From: Asterionellopsis glacialis
Lineage: Eukaryota; Bacillariophyta; Plagiogrammaphyceae; Rhaphoneidales; Asterionellopsidaceae
NCBI GenBank assembly: GCA_014885115.2
Contig: WKLE02001650.1
Location: 1 to 12,678, forward strand
Length of the DNA stretch: 12,678 bases
Direction: 5' to 3'
The notes under the pieces are model-generated. The model worked only from the letters and a program-made list of their open reading frames with translations, was not told the DNA's origin and searched no databases. Numbering within the stretch: position 1 is the stretch's first letter; each line of letters begins with the position of its first letter. Below are positions 1 to 8,189 of the stretch, one piece after another. Made by a program: the position numbers and the translations under genes.

Positions 1-420
1 AGGTTTAGGGTTCTTGTAAGAACTGGCCTTCCCCTGTTCCACGAAATTTTTAAGGATAATTGTCGCAGTAGTACTGGTATCAAGTAAGATCCATATTGGA
101 ACAAGCTTGCCATCCCGCTTTATTATTTTGCCTACTACTTAAGCAGTGCTATGCGTAGATTTTTGCTTTTTTGCTTTACGCTGGCTGTGCAGCATATTAT
201 ACGACTGTTCTACGTTGGGGAAAAGGTTTGATTTAGCGTAGGGAGTAGGCATAAAGTAATTGTCTTTTTCTTCACTACTAGTTTTACATTTAATTTTACT
301 ATGTTGGGACAAGTACAACCTAGGTTCGTCATCGGATTCTTCATCCGATTCGTACTGCACTTTACGTTTCTTTTTAGGCTTATCTTTTGATAACTTGAGC
401 GAGCTAATCATTGCTTTCAT
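1..420 (-). pseudogene. gag-protease remnant of an LTR retrotransposon
   Basis: Read on the minus strand, a 93-codon stretch starts at ATG 420 and ends at a TAA (139-141). The same frame then continues beyond the stop to the window edge. Upstream of the stop is a basic, Ser/Asp/Glu-rich tail: PKKKRKV at 378-358 (identical to the classical monopartite nuclear localisation signal), then an acidic patch ESDEESDDEP. Downstream, at about 96-46, the reading VPIWILLDTSTTATIILKNF resembles the active-site strand of retropepsin-type aspartic proteases, where D-T/S-G is normal; here the Gly is replaced by Ser (AGT at 73-75). Gag-tail followed by protease is the usual order in Ty3-like polyproteins. The stop and the Gly loss suggest a dead copy; a natural gag/protease stop cannot be excluded. 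The element is cut by the window start, so RT and integrase are not visible. Superfamily is uncertain. Confidence 0.55.
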
Positions 421-568
421 GATTGATATTATCGCATACCTTTAACTTCTTGAAGTAATCCACGGTATCCTCTCACAAGAGATCTTGTGGATTGAGGTTG
501 CTAGTGTGTAGGGCAGATTGCGGCAATCTAGTAAGTAGTAAGAATCAGGAAATTTTAGTAAATGGTAA
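421..568. other. junction between the gag remnant and element A
   Basis: No gene is readable across this stretch. On the minus strand a short out-of-frame piece just upstream of ATG 420 reads EDTVDYFKKLKVCDNI (about 472-425), which could be frameshifted Gag from the neighbouring remnant. A small inverted repeat, CACAAGA (474-480) and TCTTGTG (483-489) with a 2-base spacer, lies inside it. The remainder may be the 5' end of element A, but no boundary is visible. Confidence 0.3.
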
Positions 569-1515
569 TTTCTTGTGAGTCCGTCTGCTTGCCCACGCAT
601 CAATCATCCATCCTGTGTACTTCATGCTGTCCCCGATAGTGTCAAGCACATCCAAATTATTCCATTTGATTCCATCCCAGAGATCGTATCCAATACAGAA
701 TTGATTAAACTAGCAAGAGATCATGACAACCTTATGACACAATTACGCAAAAAGTTGATCATTGGTTTTGCTGATATTACCACTCCTCAATTGATAAAAG
801 AAAAGAACAAACACGCATAGACTCGTGCAACATACTCACTTCAGGAATATCTGCTATCTCAAAAGACCACCAGCAACACCAAACTCATTCAGGCAGTTGA
901 AAGTTGGGGTAAAAATGGATATCTAGTCATTTACAGAGAACATCTAAACACAGCAGTCGATGACTTCTTCACTCATCTTAAAGCCAAAATGGAGGATACA
1001 TTTCAACAAGACTTCATTGACAACTATATTACTTCCATTCAAAATCATCTCAATGTCATTGATATCCATGATGACAATTTGGCAATTTCCACATTCAGTG
1101 CAGCAGACACTTACTACAAAAGCATCAAATCATATGGTGTATTGTTCACACCAGAGGCAAAAGGGACTAACTCTACTGCATCAAGCACACAATTGGGTCA
1201 ATACACTCCCTGCAAATGCCCCCCAACCTAGGCTATGGCGATGATGTATCATCCTTAGGATCATCATCTGCTCCAGCAAAGAATGCATGGAACACACCTC
1301 CTAAAATTGTGCAAAATAACACTGACACTACAGTAGCAGACAATACCTCCGTTGCAACACTCAAATCTGAAGTACAAGGATGGTTTGACGATCTGAAACA
1401 AGAATCCAAAATAGACTGGGAAAACAGCCATCAAAAATTCAATTTACTAAATGACAAATTATTGGAAGTTACAGCAAGCAATGCAAAACTCCAACAAACA
1501 CTTGAAGTCATCTAA
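569..1515 (+). pseudogene. ORF1-like gene of LINE-like element A
   Basis: The frame is open from 569 (stop at 566-568) and no convincing ATG begins it; GTG at 575 is only the first start-like codon. The protein reads through an in-frame TAG (818-820) in the same frame to 1231. It then resumes one frame over, from about 1216 to the TAA at 1513-1515; the switch lies on a run of six C (1219-1224). The N-terminal part (CVLHAVPDSVKHIQIIPFDS near 615-675, then LIKLARDHDNLMTQLRK near 700-755) resembles the ORF1-like proteins that precede endonuclease-RT genes in algal LINE-like elements, as recalled from memory. The last 50 or so codons (SEVQGWFDDLKQE to KLQQTLEVI) are rich in Leu/Glu/Lys and look like a coiled coil, typical of ORF1 proteins that multimerise on element RNA. 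No zinc knuckle or RRM is evident. It lies upstream of the endonuclease of the same element on the same strand. Confidence 0.6.
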
Positions 1516-1694
1516 GAAAACCATAAATAAGTATTAGAGTACCAACTATCTTTTTGATTCAATTAACAACTACAATTTCAAACAGCCACAGCTCATATGT
1601 TGCCTCTTTGAAAACAGCAGAAAGTCAATCCAAGCAATGAGGAAGTAGACAGTCCATGTCAAAAATCTGGCATTGGAATGCCTGCTGAACCTAA
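1516..1694 (+). other. decayed stretch between ORF1 and endonuclease of element A
   Basis: Several stops occur in all plus-strand frames. Fragments in the ORF1 frame (for example QLQFQTATAHMLPL near 1563-1605) are protein-like, so this is probably the degraded end of ORF1 plus the start of ORF2 rather than a true spacer. I see no promoter or other element. Confidence 0.3.
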
Positions 1695-2675
1695 TCAATC
1701 ACATCAGCTTACAAGGAGTCCCCGGCCTACGATGGGGCAGGCACTCTAGTCCATCAAAATGAAGCAACACGCACCACAAACACTATCACACAGCGCACGA
1801 ATCACACAACATTTACAGCACAACTAAATAAACAAACAGAAAAGTCATACTCACATCCACATAAAGAAAACAATGACACAGCATTACGGTTTTTCTTCAT
1901 AAACACAAATGGCATATACACAATACCAACAAAACTAAATGACATATTTATAACATCAAAGGCACTAGAAGCAGGTGTCATAAAACTCACCAAAACCAAT
2001 GCAAGAAAAATACACATATAATATCAAGAATCTGTGCAAACAGTCTACCAACTTCAATAACTGGAAAACTACAAAGACAAAATTTTCAACATCACAAATA
2101 CCATCTGTATCTGATATACAAAGAGGAGGAACAGTTACCACGACAGTAGGTGAATAGGGTGGGAAGAGTTTCATCATCTGGCCATGATGTCAGACTTGTC
2201 CAATGGACATCGATGACATTCAAAGGAGACACCAACTTGACAGCAATCACAGTGTACAGAGTTTGTCAAGAGAAAGGAAATAGCGGAGATATGACAGCAC
2301 ATGCGCAACAATTGTCATTATTGCTCAATAGGACTCCAGAACCAGACCCAAGACACCAAATATTAGAGTATCTTAAGGTATTCATAACATCCAGGAGGCA
2401 CAAAGGAGAAGCCATTGTACTTATGATTGATGCCAATGAGGAATGTTTATCACATAATTCGAAGCTCATTTGAACAGTGGAAAGCTTGGCCATGATGAAC
2501 CTTCACCACCTACTTCATGGTGAAAATTGTCCAAGCACTTATACAAGAGGTATCCATCAAATAGACCATCATTTGCGGATATCCTAAAATTGCTGCAAAT
2601 ACAACAAATGTGAGAGTACTTCCATTTAAAATGGGCATTGACACTGATAATAGAGGTCTATATGTCGACGTCAAA
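1695..2675 (+). pseudogene. AP-like (EEP) endonuclease domain of element A, inactivated
   Basis: This is the endonuclease that would nick target DNA for target-primed reverse transcription. It is spread over several frames. Frame one, open 1695-2018, carries FFFINTNGI (1890-1916) and the strand GVIKLTKTNARK (1974-2009). This corresponds to the family's A-L-x-E-T-N, so the Mg-binding Glu is Lys here (AAA 1992-1994); the TAA at 2019-2021 ends it. The next frame (2150-2473) holds SSGHDVRLVQWTSMTFKGD, YRVCQEKGNSGDM and VLMIDANEE, the last being the counterpart of the GDFN motif. QIDHHL lies at about 2558-2575. A further frame holds GIDTDNRGLYVDV (2634-2672), where the family has D-H; the catalytic His is Asn (AAT 2649-2651). 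Two catalytic losses plus at least three frameshifts make this domain dead. Assignment to the endonuclease/exonuclease/phosphatase fold is by motif order. Confidence 0.72.
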
Positions 2676-3620
2676 GTTCAAAACATTTTCCGGAGTTCTA
2701 CTACAGAACTACAAACTCCAAAACCAAGAAAACTATCCGCACTAAACAAGAAACATGCAGAAGCACTAAGAACAGAGGTTGGCAAAGCCTGTAAAAACCA
2801 GAATATTCAAGATTGCCTAACACAACTCTATAAAATACCAGCCCATAGATGGAATTCACATCATCAAGAAGCAATAAATAAAATCTACAAAACATTCACC
2901 AAAATAGTGTTAGCCACTGAAACCAAAGTATGCCACAAACTTTATGGTACCCAATATCTGAAAAACTCATTCAAGCTGGCAAACTGTTACTATACTGGAA
3001 AACTTGAGTGTCAAATTTATTGCTTCAAATGACTAACCTCAATCCATCAATTTAGAGAATGGAAGAGGAATTAGAAATTCCACCACATATTTGCAACAAA
3101 ACAATAACTATTCCTCAACTAAAAACCACAATATCATCAGCTAGGAGTAAACTAACTTCTATACAAAAAAAAAAGCAATTCGACACAGAGACAAATGGCT
3201 AAGAGAAAAGGCGCTTGAAGCAGCTCAAGAAAACAATATATCAGTAGAACAAGCTATTACTAATATGGCTTCCAGGGAAAGAATCAAACAAATGTACTAC
3301 ATCAAGGTCCCAGCAGATGGACAACCATCAAAAAAGAGCAAAGTGTGGAAAGAAGTCCAAGAAGCAGAAGAAGTCTACTCACAGCTTCTGAAACACACAG
3401 AAGAACACTATCGATTAGCTCAGACTACTCCTTTTGGCAAATCAGCAAGAGGATGACACCTTGGATTCACCGGAACAGGACAAGTACTAGCTCATGTTAT
3501 TTTGAACGGTACGTATGACTATAACATAGACGAATTACATGAAGAAGCAAAACAATTTATCCAAGAACTCAGAAAACAGGAATGTTCAACAATGAAAACA
3601 AATAAAAATAATTTTCTATT
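2676..3620 (+). pseudogene. ORF2 linker leading to reverse transcriptase, element A (RT core missing)
   Basis: Three pieces follow the endonuclease. The first frame continues to 3032 with a Lys-rich helical linker (LSALNKKHAEALRTEVGKAC). A second frame, about 2960-3172, has in-frame TGA 3005-3007 and TAG 3053-3055. It passes into a third frame at a run of ten A (3165-3174), which carries RHRDKWLREKALEAAQEN, MASRERIKQMYY and HYRLAQTTPFGKS. After an in-frame TGA (3454-3456) the same frame gives HLGFTGTGQVL and NGTYDYNIDELHEEAKQFIQ. Relatives have this helical region just before the RT fingers; element B shows the equivalent HNQKHFGQAYSTPFT. The text stops being recognisable at about 3600, before any RT motif, so the catalytic RT of A is absent from this side of element B. 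Confidence 0.6.
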
Positions 3621-3628
3621 TATTAATT
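3621..3628. repeat. candidate target-site duplication, left copy
   Basis: TATTAATT lies just before the 3' end of element B and occurs again at 9233-9240, next to its 5' end. An 8-base match in AT-rich DNA can arise by chance, so this is a candidate only. Confidence 0.35.
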
Positions 3629-3751
3629 GCTGCAGCTATTGAACACCGTAGAAACCAATTCTCCTCGTGATGACAGCCGTAACCATCAAGTTAATTTGTT
3701 GATATAGATAATTGTTCAGTCCGGTTGAAATTGAAAGTAATGATTAATGAT
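3629..3751 (-). other. 3' non-coding end of element B
   Basis: Lies between the ORF2 stop (TGA at 3754-3752 on the minus strand) and the junction with element A. It has no protein-like reading in either direction. No poly-A or simple-sequence tail is visible where B would end, so the exact terminus rests on the flanking 8-mer. Confidence 0.35.
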
Positions 3752-4544
3752 TCAAACACCTTTCACTGCCCATGACTTTGCATGCTTCACGCTCTGAATT
3801 ATAGTTGGACGCCACACTGCTAACCAGTTCTGCATTTGGGTGGTCATTTTTTGATGTACATGGCATAAACAGATTTCATTTTTTCCAGTATTCTGGTTTT
3901 CCTAATTAATGCTTGTTGGGATTCATCTTTGCCATGTTTACATGAGTTGCGGATACCCCAATATGAGACATACCATGTGAAGATGATCCTAATCATGGTG
4001 GTCATCCAAGTTTGCCCATTGTATTTGGTTTTCTGCTGAGTGGCATAGTGGTTATTTTGGAGCGTTACCCAGATGAACGAAAATTGGCCCTTCAAAATTT
4101 GAATCCAATCTATTGCAGATTGTGACTCATAAGCCTCGTGGACAAGAGTTGAGGGTGGAGTATGTGGGTTACCAAAGAGTTGATTCAGACCGTAAATAAG
4201 AGTATCGCATAGGCATGGTTCTGATGAAATGTGATCACAAGTAGAGTGTATCTTTTGTCATAAACCTTTACAAGATTGCAATAATTCAGAGTTCTTGCAT
4301 CAGAAATGGTGGAGGAAATCATTGACGGACATATTGCCGTTCTGCTTCTATTGTATCAGGAGGTTTCTGCATTAAGGGGCCCTTGGGAATGGAGCAGTTT
4401 AATTAGTATTGGATATCAAGGAGACATTGCAGTAATAACTTTGGACAATGCCTTCTGTTTGATTTGCTGATATTAGTATTTTTGGAGTGACTGTTGTTCC
4501 ATAATGTATGCTTCAAGTTCTGGGGCATGACATGCATGGCATAT
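3752..4544 (-). pseudogene. ORF2 C-terminus of element B: degraded zinc region and Trp-rich domain
   Basis: Minus strand, C-terminal part of ORF2. The region from about 4400 to 4200 is too broken to give a clean Cys-His motif; fragments such as CDHISSEPCLCDTL and GLNQLFGNPHTPPSTLVHEA are readable near 4270-4150. From about 4150 a clean frame runs to the stop at 3844-3846 with SAIDWIQILKGQFSFIW, GQTWMTTMIRIIF and YWGIRNSCKHGKDES. This matches, by eye, the C-terminal domain of the A-like half (NAIGWEHLLKRWMSKQW, LTWSRMVIKIL, AWKYCNK, GHDKKEE). After a frame change the reading QMQNWLAVWRPTIIQSVKHA (about 3835-3775) continues to a TGA at 3754-3752, the likely true end. The function of this domain is unknown to me. 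Confidence 0.6.
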
Positions 4545-5085
4545 TCATTGATAATATTTCCCGTTGCATGTGGTGTTTGCAATATTGAGTTGAGCCAGGT
4601 TTGTAGGAAACTGTATAACTTTAGATATTTCAGGAGGATGCGGTAATTGATGCATAAGTCCTGCAAGATGATCTGCCTCCACATTCAGTTGCGCTGGGAG
4701 CGGTAGGTCAACACCCTGTTCCTGCTCATCTTGGTGTCCTTTAACGTGATGAAGTTCATACCAGGGGCGTTTTTGTAGAGTTTCTAGGATTATGTTCACA
4801 ATATCCCAATCTTCCAGTAGAGTTGAGTTTGGTGAAGTTATTTCTTGGTCTTGTAAATTCTTAATGCGAATTAGTAACGACTCACTGTCTGTATACTGAT
4901 ACAATTGAAGGCATTCAGGCCAATCGATGTTATGGTATTTATGGAGGAGATATAAAAATTGTACCAATGATAAATACTGTAGGCCTCAGCACGCAAGGAG
5001 TCGCTGGCCAGAAGACAACACAGCAATCTAGCCAAAAGTTCAGATTCCTCTGTCTGACACTGATCCATCACTTGTGATAATTACA
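4545..5085 (-). pseudogene. RNase H domain of element B
   Basis: RNase H degrades the RNA strand of the RNA-DNA hybrid after reverse transcription. All four acidic positions can be found, but in different frames. IITSDGS has the first Asp at 5069-5067; SLRAEAY has the Glu at 4987-4985; YTDSESL has the second Asp at 4889-4887. NVEADHLAG has the last Asp at 4673-4671, preceded by VKGHQDE with His at 4736-4734. Between the first Asp and the Glu, a TGA (5042-5040) and a TAG (5030-5028) stand where related proteins have Trp, followed by a frameshift. From SLVQFLYLLHKYHN to AGLMHQLPHPPE the frame is open for about 110 codons. This is the same domain as in the A-like half, with clearly different sequence, so B is a different subfamily rather than a recent duplicate. 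Confidence 0.72.
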
Positions 5086-5868
5086 GCCTCTTTTTCTATG
5101 GAGTTGATAATGCTATATATGGATACTTTAAGTTGAAGATCTTAGTGTAGCACTTTTGTTGGTTTTTAAGAAATTGGATAAAGTCCATTGGTTGTGCGTG
5201 TGTGGTTTTGTGCATAGATTGAACCAGTTGTTGAAGCCCCCATTTGAGCCTGACTGGTGTGACATCTACTGGGATGCTAGCCGATGGCAGGCGTATACTT
5301 AGATTGTTTGCCGGATAGAAAAAATCGTCTGAATTGGTTTATGTTCATGGTATTGATCTTGAAGGTGTAGAAACAATGTTGCTGAAGAATGGTTGAAATA
5401 ACTAAACCAGCGTTGGTGCAGGTTATCTGGAGAATAAAGCCAATCGAGCAAAGGTTTGTGGAGTTGCCCATGTTTATTTGAAAATAATTTGCAAGCGCAT
5501 CTCCAGGTTTGCCATAAAATCTAATTTGGTTTGTCTTGTTTGAAGTGTTTCCACTGAGATCTACTAGATGTAAGAATTATGTCACCATTTCTAATCTCCG
5601 GGCATCGACTTGTACTGGTAGCATTCGTAATGTCAGACAGAGTGATTGCTTGCAGGTATAGATGGCAAAAATTGATTTGTCGTATTTCATAGGATTTAAA
5701 CTTCTTTGAGGTAAGAACTATGACCCGGATGCACTTGTCGTTTTGTTGTTGGAGGCTATTGCACTGCTCTAAATGAAGATTTATTGTCCTGTCGAAGGTA
5801 TTAAGGTAGTCACGGAGAAATGCTGTCCATTTAGCTTCTAAGTGTGGTAGTTTGATTTTGGTGTTCTA
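5086..5868 (-). pseudogene. RT-RNase H connector of element B
   Basis: Continues the RT frame with no indel from the TAG at 5868-5866 down to the TAA at 5301-5299. Recognisable blocks are LPHLEAKWTAFLRDYL, QINFCHLYLQAITLSDIT, SSRSQWKHFKQDKPN (followed by TAG 5523-5521), and LLDWLYSPDNLHQRWFSYF. After a frame change, IPVDVTPVRLKWGLQQLVQS and PMDFIQFLKNQQK lead to the RNase H. These blocks match, from memory, the spacer found between RT and RNase H in algal LINE-like elements. They have no assigned function, though the Trp-rich part may be an RNA-binding thumb or connection. Confidence 0.55.
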
Positions 5869-7700
5869 GAATGGTGAGAAGCTAGTTCCGAGTTGCGTCA
5901 TCATCCATGTAAAGTTGATTTTTAATAAGGTAGAGATAAATGACTGGAAGCACCAATGCTTTAGATAAAGTGTGACTTGGCCAATGCCTTGTATAGTGTA
6001 TAATGTGTGCCATTCTAAACCACGTAGCGATCTTGGACCAAAAACTATTGCCTTTCTTGTATTACGATTGAAGCCTGCTTTTGCTAAAAGCGCTCTTGTT
6101 GTATGTTGTTGGACGTTATTTAGGGTGTTAGCCAAAAAATGACTTAATAGAAGGCTCTCACCAATACACGGAAGGTAAATAGCAAAGTAGTATATCCATG
6201 CCTCATGTTGCAAGAATGGTCAGGACAGCACAACTCGTAAGTGTTTCTTATTCTTCACTTGTAAAGCAAGTAGTTGTTGTGTTTGATTTCAACTTGGCGA
6301 TTTGTAACATCCTAAAGTTTCATGGTCATTGTATGGAGATTTCCGGCAAATAACTAGATTGCAGTCTTCTGAATTAGATGGTACTGAGATTTTCATGCTT
6401 GGGAAGTTATTGTGTAACACAGGTTCCCCTCTAGGTGTAAACCTAAAATCAGACAAATGGTACAGACATTTCAAAAGGTCCAAATCGCCTCGCGATTGCC
6501 ACAGGAGATTGTTCCATAATTGTGCTTTGTGTTGCATATTATTAAATTGGTCACTAACATTGGCTTCTGGTGTTGTTGCGTTGCAATACGCAGTGCTATT
6601 GTACATGAAACCTATTATGCTGAGAGACATTGAATATTTGTGTTCAATTGATGTGAACCGAGCTCCGGAAGCAACTTGATTATGACAATCAAACAAGGTA
6701 CTACTAATAAATACCCAGATTACTGGCAAATTTCCGCTGCCCTGGCCGGATCTGTAAATGGGTGATGCGCTTGTGGGTTTGTGGAATTGATCGGACAAGC
6801 CTAAGCTGATTTTGAGTTTATATTGCGCTTCCAATAATGTTTGTGCCATGACGTAACAGACTGATTTCAGAGTCCCATAAGATTGGCTGGTAAGTGATGC
6901 AAGAGCAGGTAAAATGCAACCATAACATGCAGTGGCATCATTCACAAACTTGATTGACAAATATCAAGTCAAACAAGAATATTCTTGTACTTGTTCTTCA
7001 ATGAAGACTGGGTCATGGGCTCTTTGGTCTGGTCTCCCGCCAAACTGACCTTCATTCAAAATTTGATGATCTTCTGCTGTATGGATAGCATTGTGCCAGC
7101 ACATGCTCAAAATGAGATTATAGTCTGCTTTGTATATATGAATTACGCGTAGCCTATGGATGCCCGGTTTCTTCAATAGCATGACATTAACTATTTGCTT
7201 CCATTGTTCATAAGAATAACCATGTTGCAAGGCAAAGTTGATGAGGTGTAATCTAGTCTTGAGTAAGAATGTGCGCCAAAGTTCTAGATCTCCGTATTCC
7301 TCTGTTTGTGTAGATGGAACATCATGTTGTTTAACTAGCTCGTGATAATGGCCAAGATGGATCCCTGATGGTGACATGGAGGTAGTTTTTTTTCATTTCC
7401 TGATTTTTGTTTTAAATGCCTCTAGATGAAGTTTCAGAACCTCTTGGGGTGGGAGTATATCTTGTTTCAACAAACGTATAAAGAGTTTGGTGATTTCTGG
7501 TATTTCTGAATCATCAAAATTGCCTTCTAGGATGAGGTCTGAATACTCACCAACACCGGTAAATGGGATCTGTTGTGATAAAGGCTCCACTGTGAATGGT
7601 GTACTGTAGGCTTGTCCAAAGTGTTTTTGGTTATGTTTCAGTATGAATTCGTTGATTTTTGCTGGCTCAGTGATTTCAGTCCATTGGTTGCAGGATTTGG
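5869..7700 (-). pseudogene. reverse transcriptase of element B, active site lost
   Basis: RNA-dependent DNA polymerase domain for target-primed reverse transcription. From 7590 the domain stays in one frame, with TGA stops at 7395-7393, 6966-6964, 6291-6289 and 6222-6220. In order: EITEPAKINEFILKHNQKHF and GQAYSTPFT (pre-RT helix, about 7680-7590), SPSGIHLGHY (7374-7345), RLRVIHIYKADYNLILS (fingers), LNEGQFGGRPDQRAHDPVF, motif A as KFVNDATACYGCI with the catalytic Asp kept (6939-6937), and motif B as GQGSGNLPVIW. Motif C reads IIGFMYNSTA where the family has F-V-D-D, so both catalytic Asp are gone (Tyr 6603-6601, Asn 6600-6598). The thumb region follows (HEAWIYYFAIYLPCIGESLL, GFNRNTRKAIVFGP, TLYTIQGIGQVTLYLKHW). 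The frame changes at about 7690 relative to the upstream linker. Confidence 0.85.
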
Positions 7701-8189
7701 GTTAGTTGGAACATTAATGGAGGTTAATATGTGGTTAGAATCTGTGTTCCGATATTTCCTGAGTTTCAGAAATATTTTTTGCTTCTCTTGAATCTTCTGA
7801 AAATTCTTTATTGCAGCAATACGTTGAACGTCATTTGCGATTTTGGCATCAAGAAGTTCTTTTTCTAGTTGTTGAGTGAATCTGGTGGCTTCTGTTTTGA
7901 ACAGTTGTTTAATTGTTTGACGTAATTTTCGGATCAACTCCACGTACTCTTTTTTAGTTGTAATGGTCGTCAAATCAGGGTTCTGGATAATATGCTGTTT
8001 GATACTAGTAACGTCCTTAGGGTGATTTCGAAACATATATAGAAGCTTGCGTACAGCATTATATTTCAGGCATGTATTTCAAAGTTCATGCGATTGCAGT
8101 GGGTGGGTGGGTTTTTGAGCTTTCCGTTCTGCACACAAGGCGGCTTGGGCGACATGACCATCGCTTTTTTCTGTGACTTTTATGTCTGG
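7638..8189 (-). pseudogene. endonuclease-RT linker of element B
   Basis: Same minus-strand frame as the endonuclease core, interrupted by TAG 8192-8190 and TGA 8081-8079, and closed by a stop at 7638-7640. Contains HVAQAALCAERKAQKPTHPL, KYNAVRKLLYMFRNHP and a long Lys/Glu/Gln-rich helical stretch (KEYVELIRKLRQTIKQLF to KIFLKLRKYRN). This is the same kind of helical linker as at 2676-3620 in element A and probably spaces endonuclease from RT. No catalytic motif is expected here. Confidence 0.6.

Larger units (their letters stand above)
569..3620 (+). mobile_element. LINE-like retrotransposon A, 5' half
   Basis: Groups the ORF1-like gene, endonuclease and RT linker described separately, all on the plus strand and in the order expected for an APE-type non-LTR retrotransposon. 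The 5' limit is not defined. The 3' limit is set where A-like coding ends and the 8-mer TATTAATT (3621-3628) precedes the minus-strand element B. The copy is non-autonomous and inactive: stops, frameshifts and missing RT. Confidence 0.6.

Noticed and set aside
260..445. Plus-strand 61-codon frame opposite the gag remnant
   Set aside because: It is the antisense shadow of the basic/acidic gag tail and shows no domain.
474..489. CACAAGA-GA-TCTTGTG inverted repeat as a terminator or terminal inverted repeat
   Set aside because: Seven-base arms with a 2-base spacer are short, there is no partner element, and a bacterial-type terminator makes no sense in this eukaryotic context.
1802..2177. Minus-strand hydrophobic, Val/Phe-rich frames that look like membrane proteins
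   Set aside because: They are antisense of the A-rich/C-rich plus-strand endonuclease coding of element A; the hydrophobicity follows from base composition.
6329..6679. Plus-strand 116-codon frame
   Set aside because: Lies antisense to the RT motif B-C region of element B, whose minus-strand reading has clear RT motifs.
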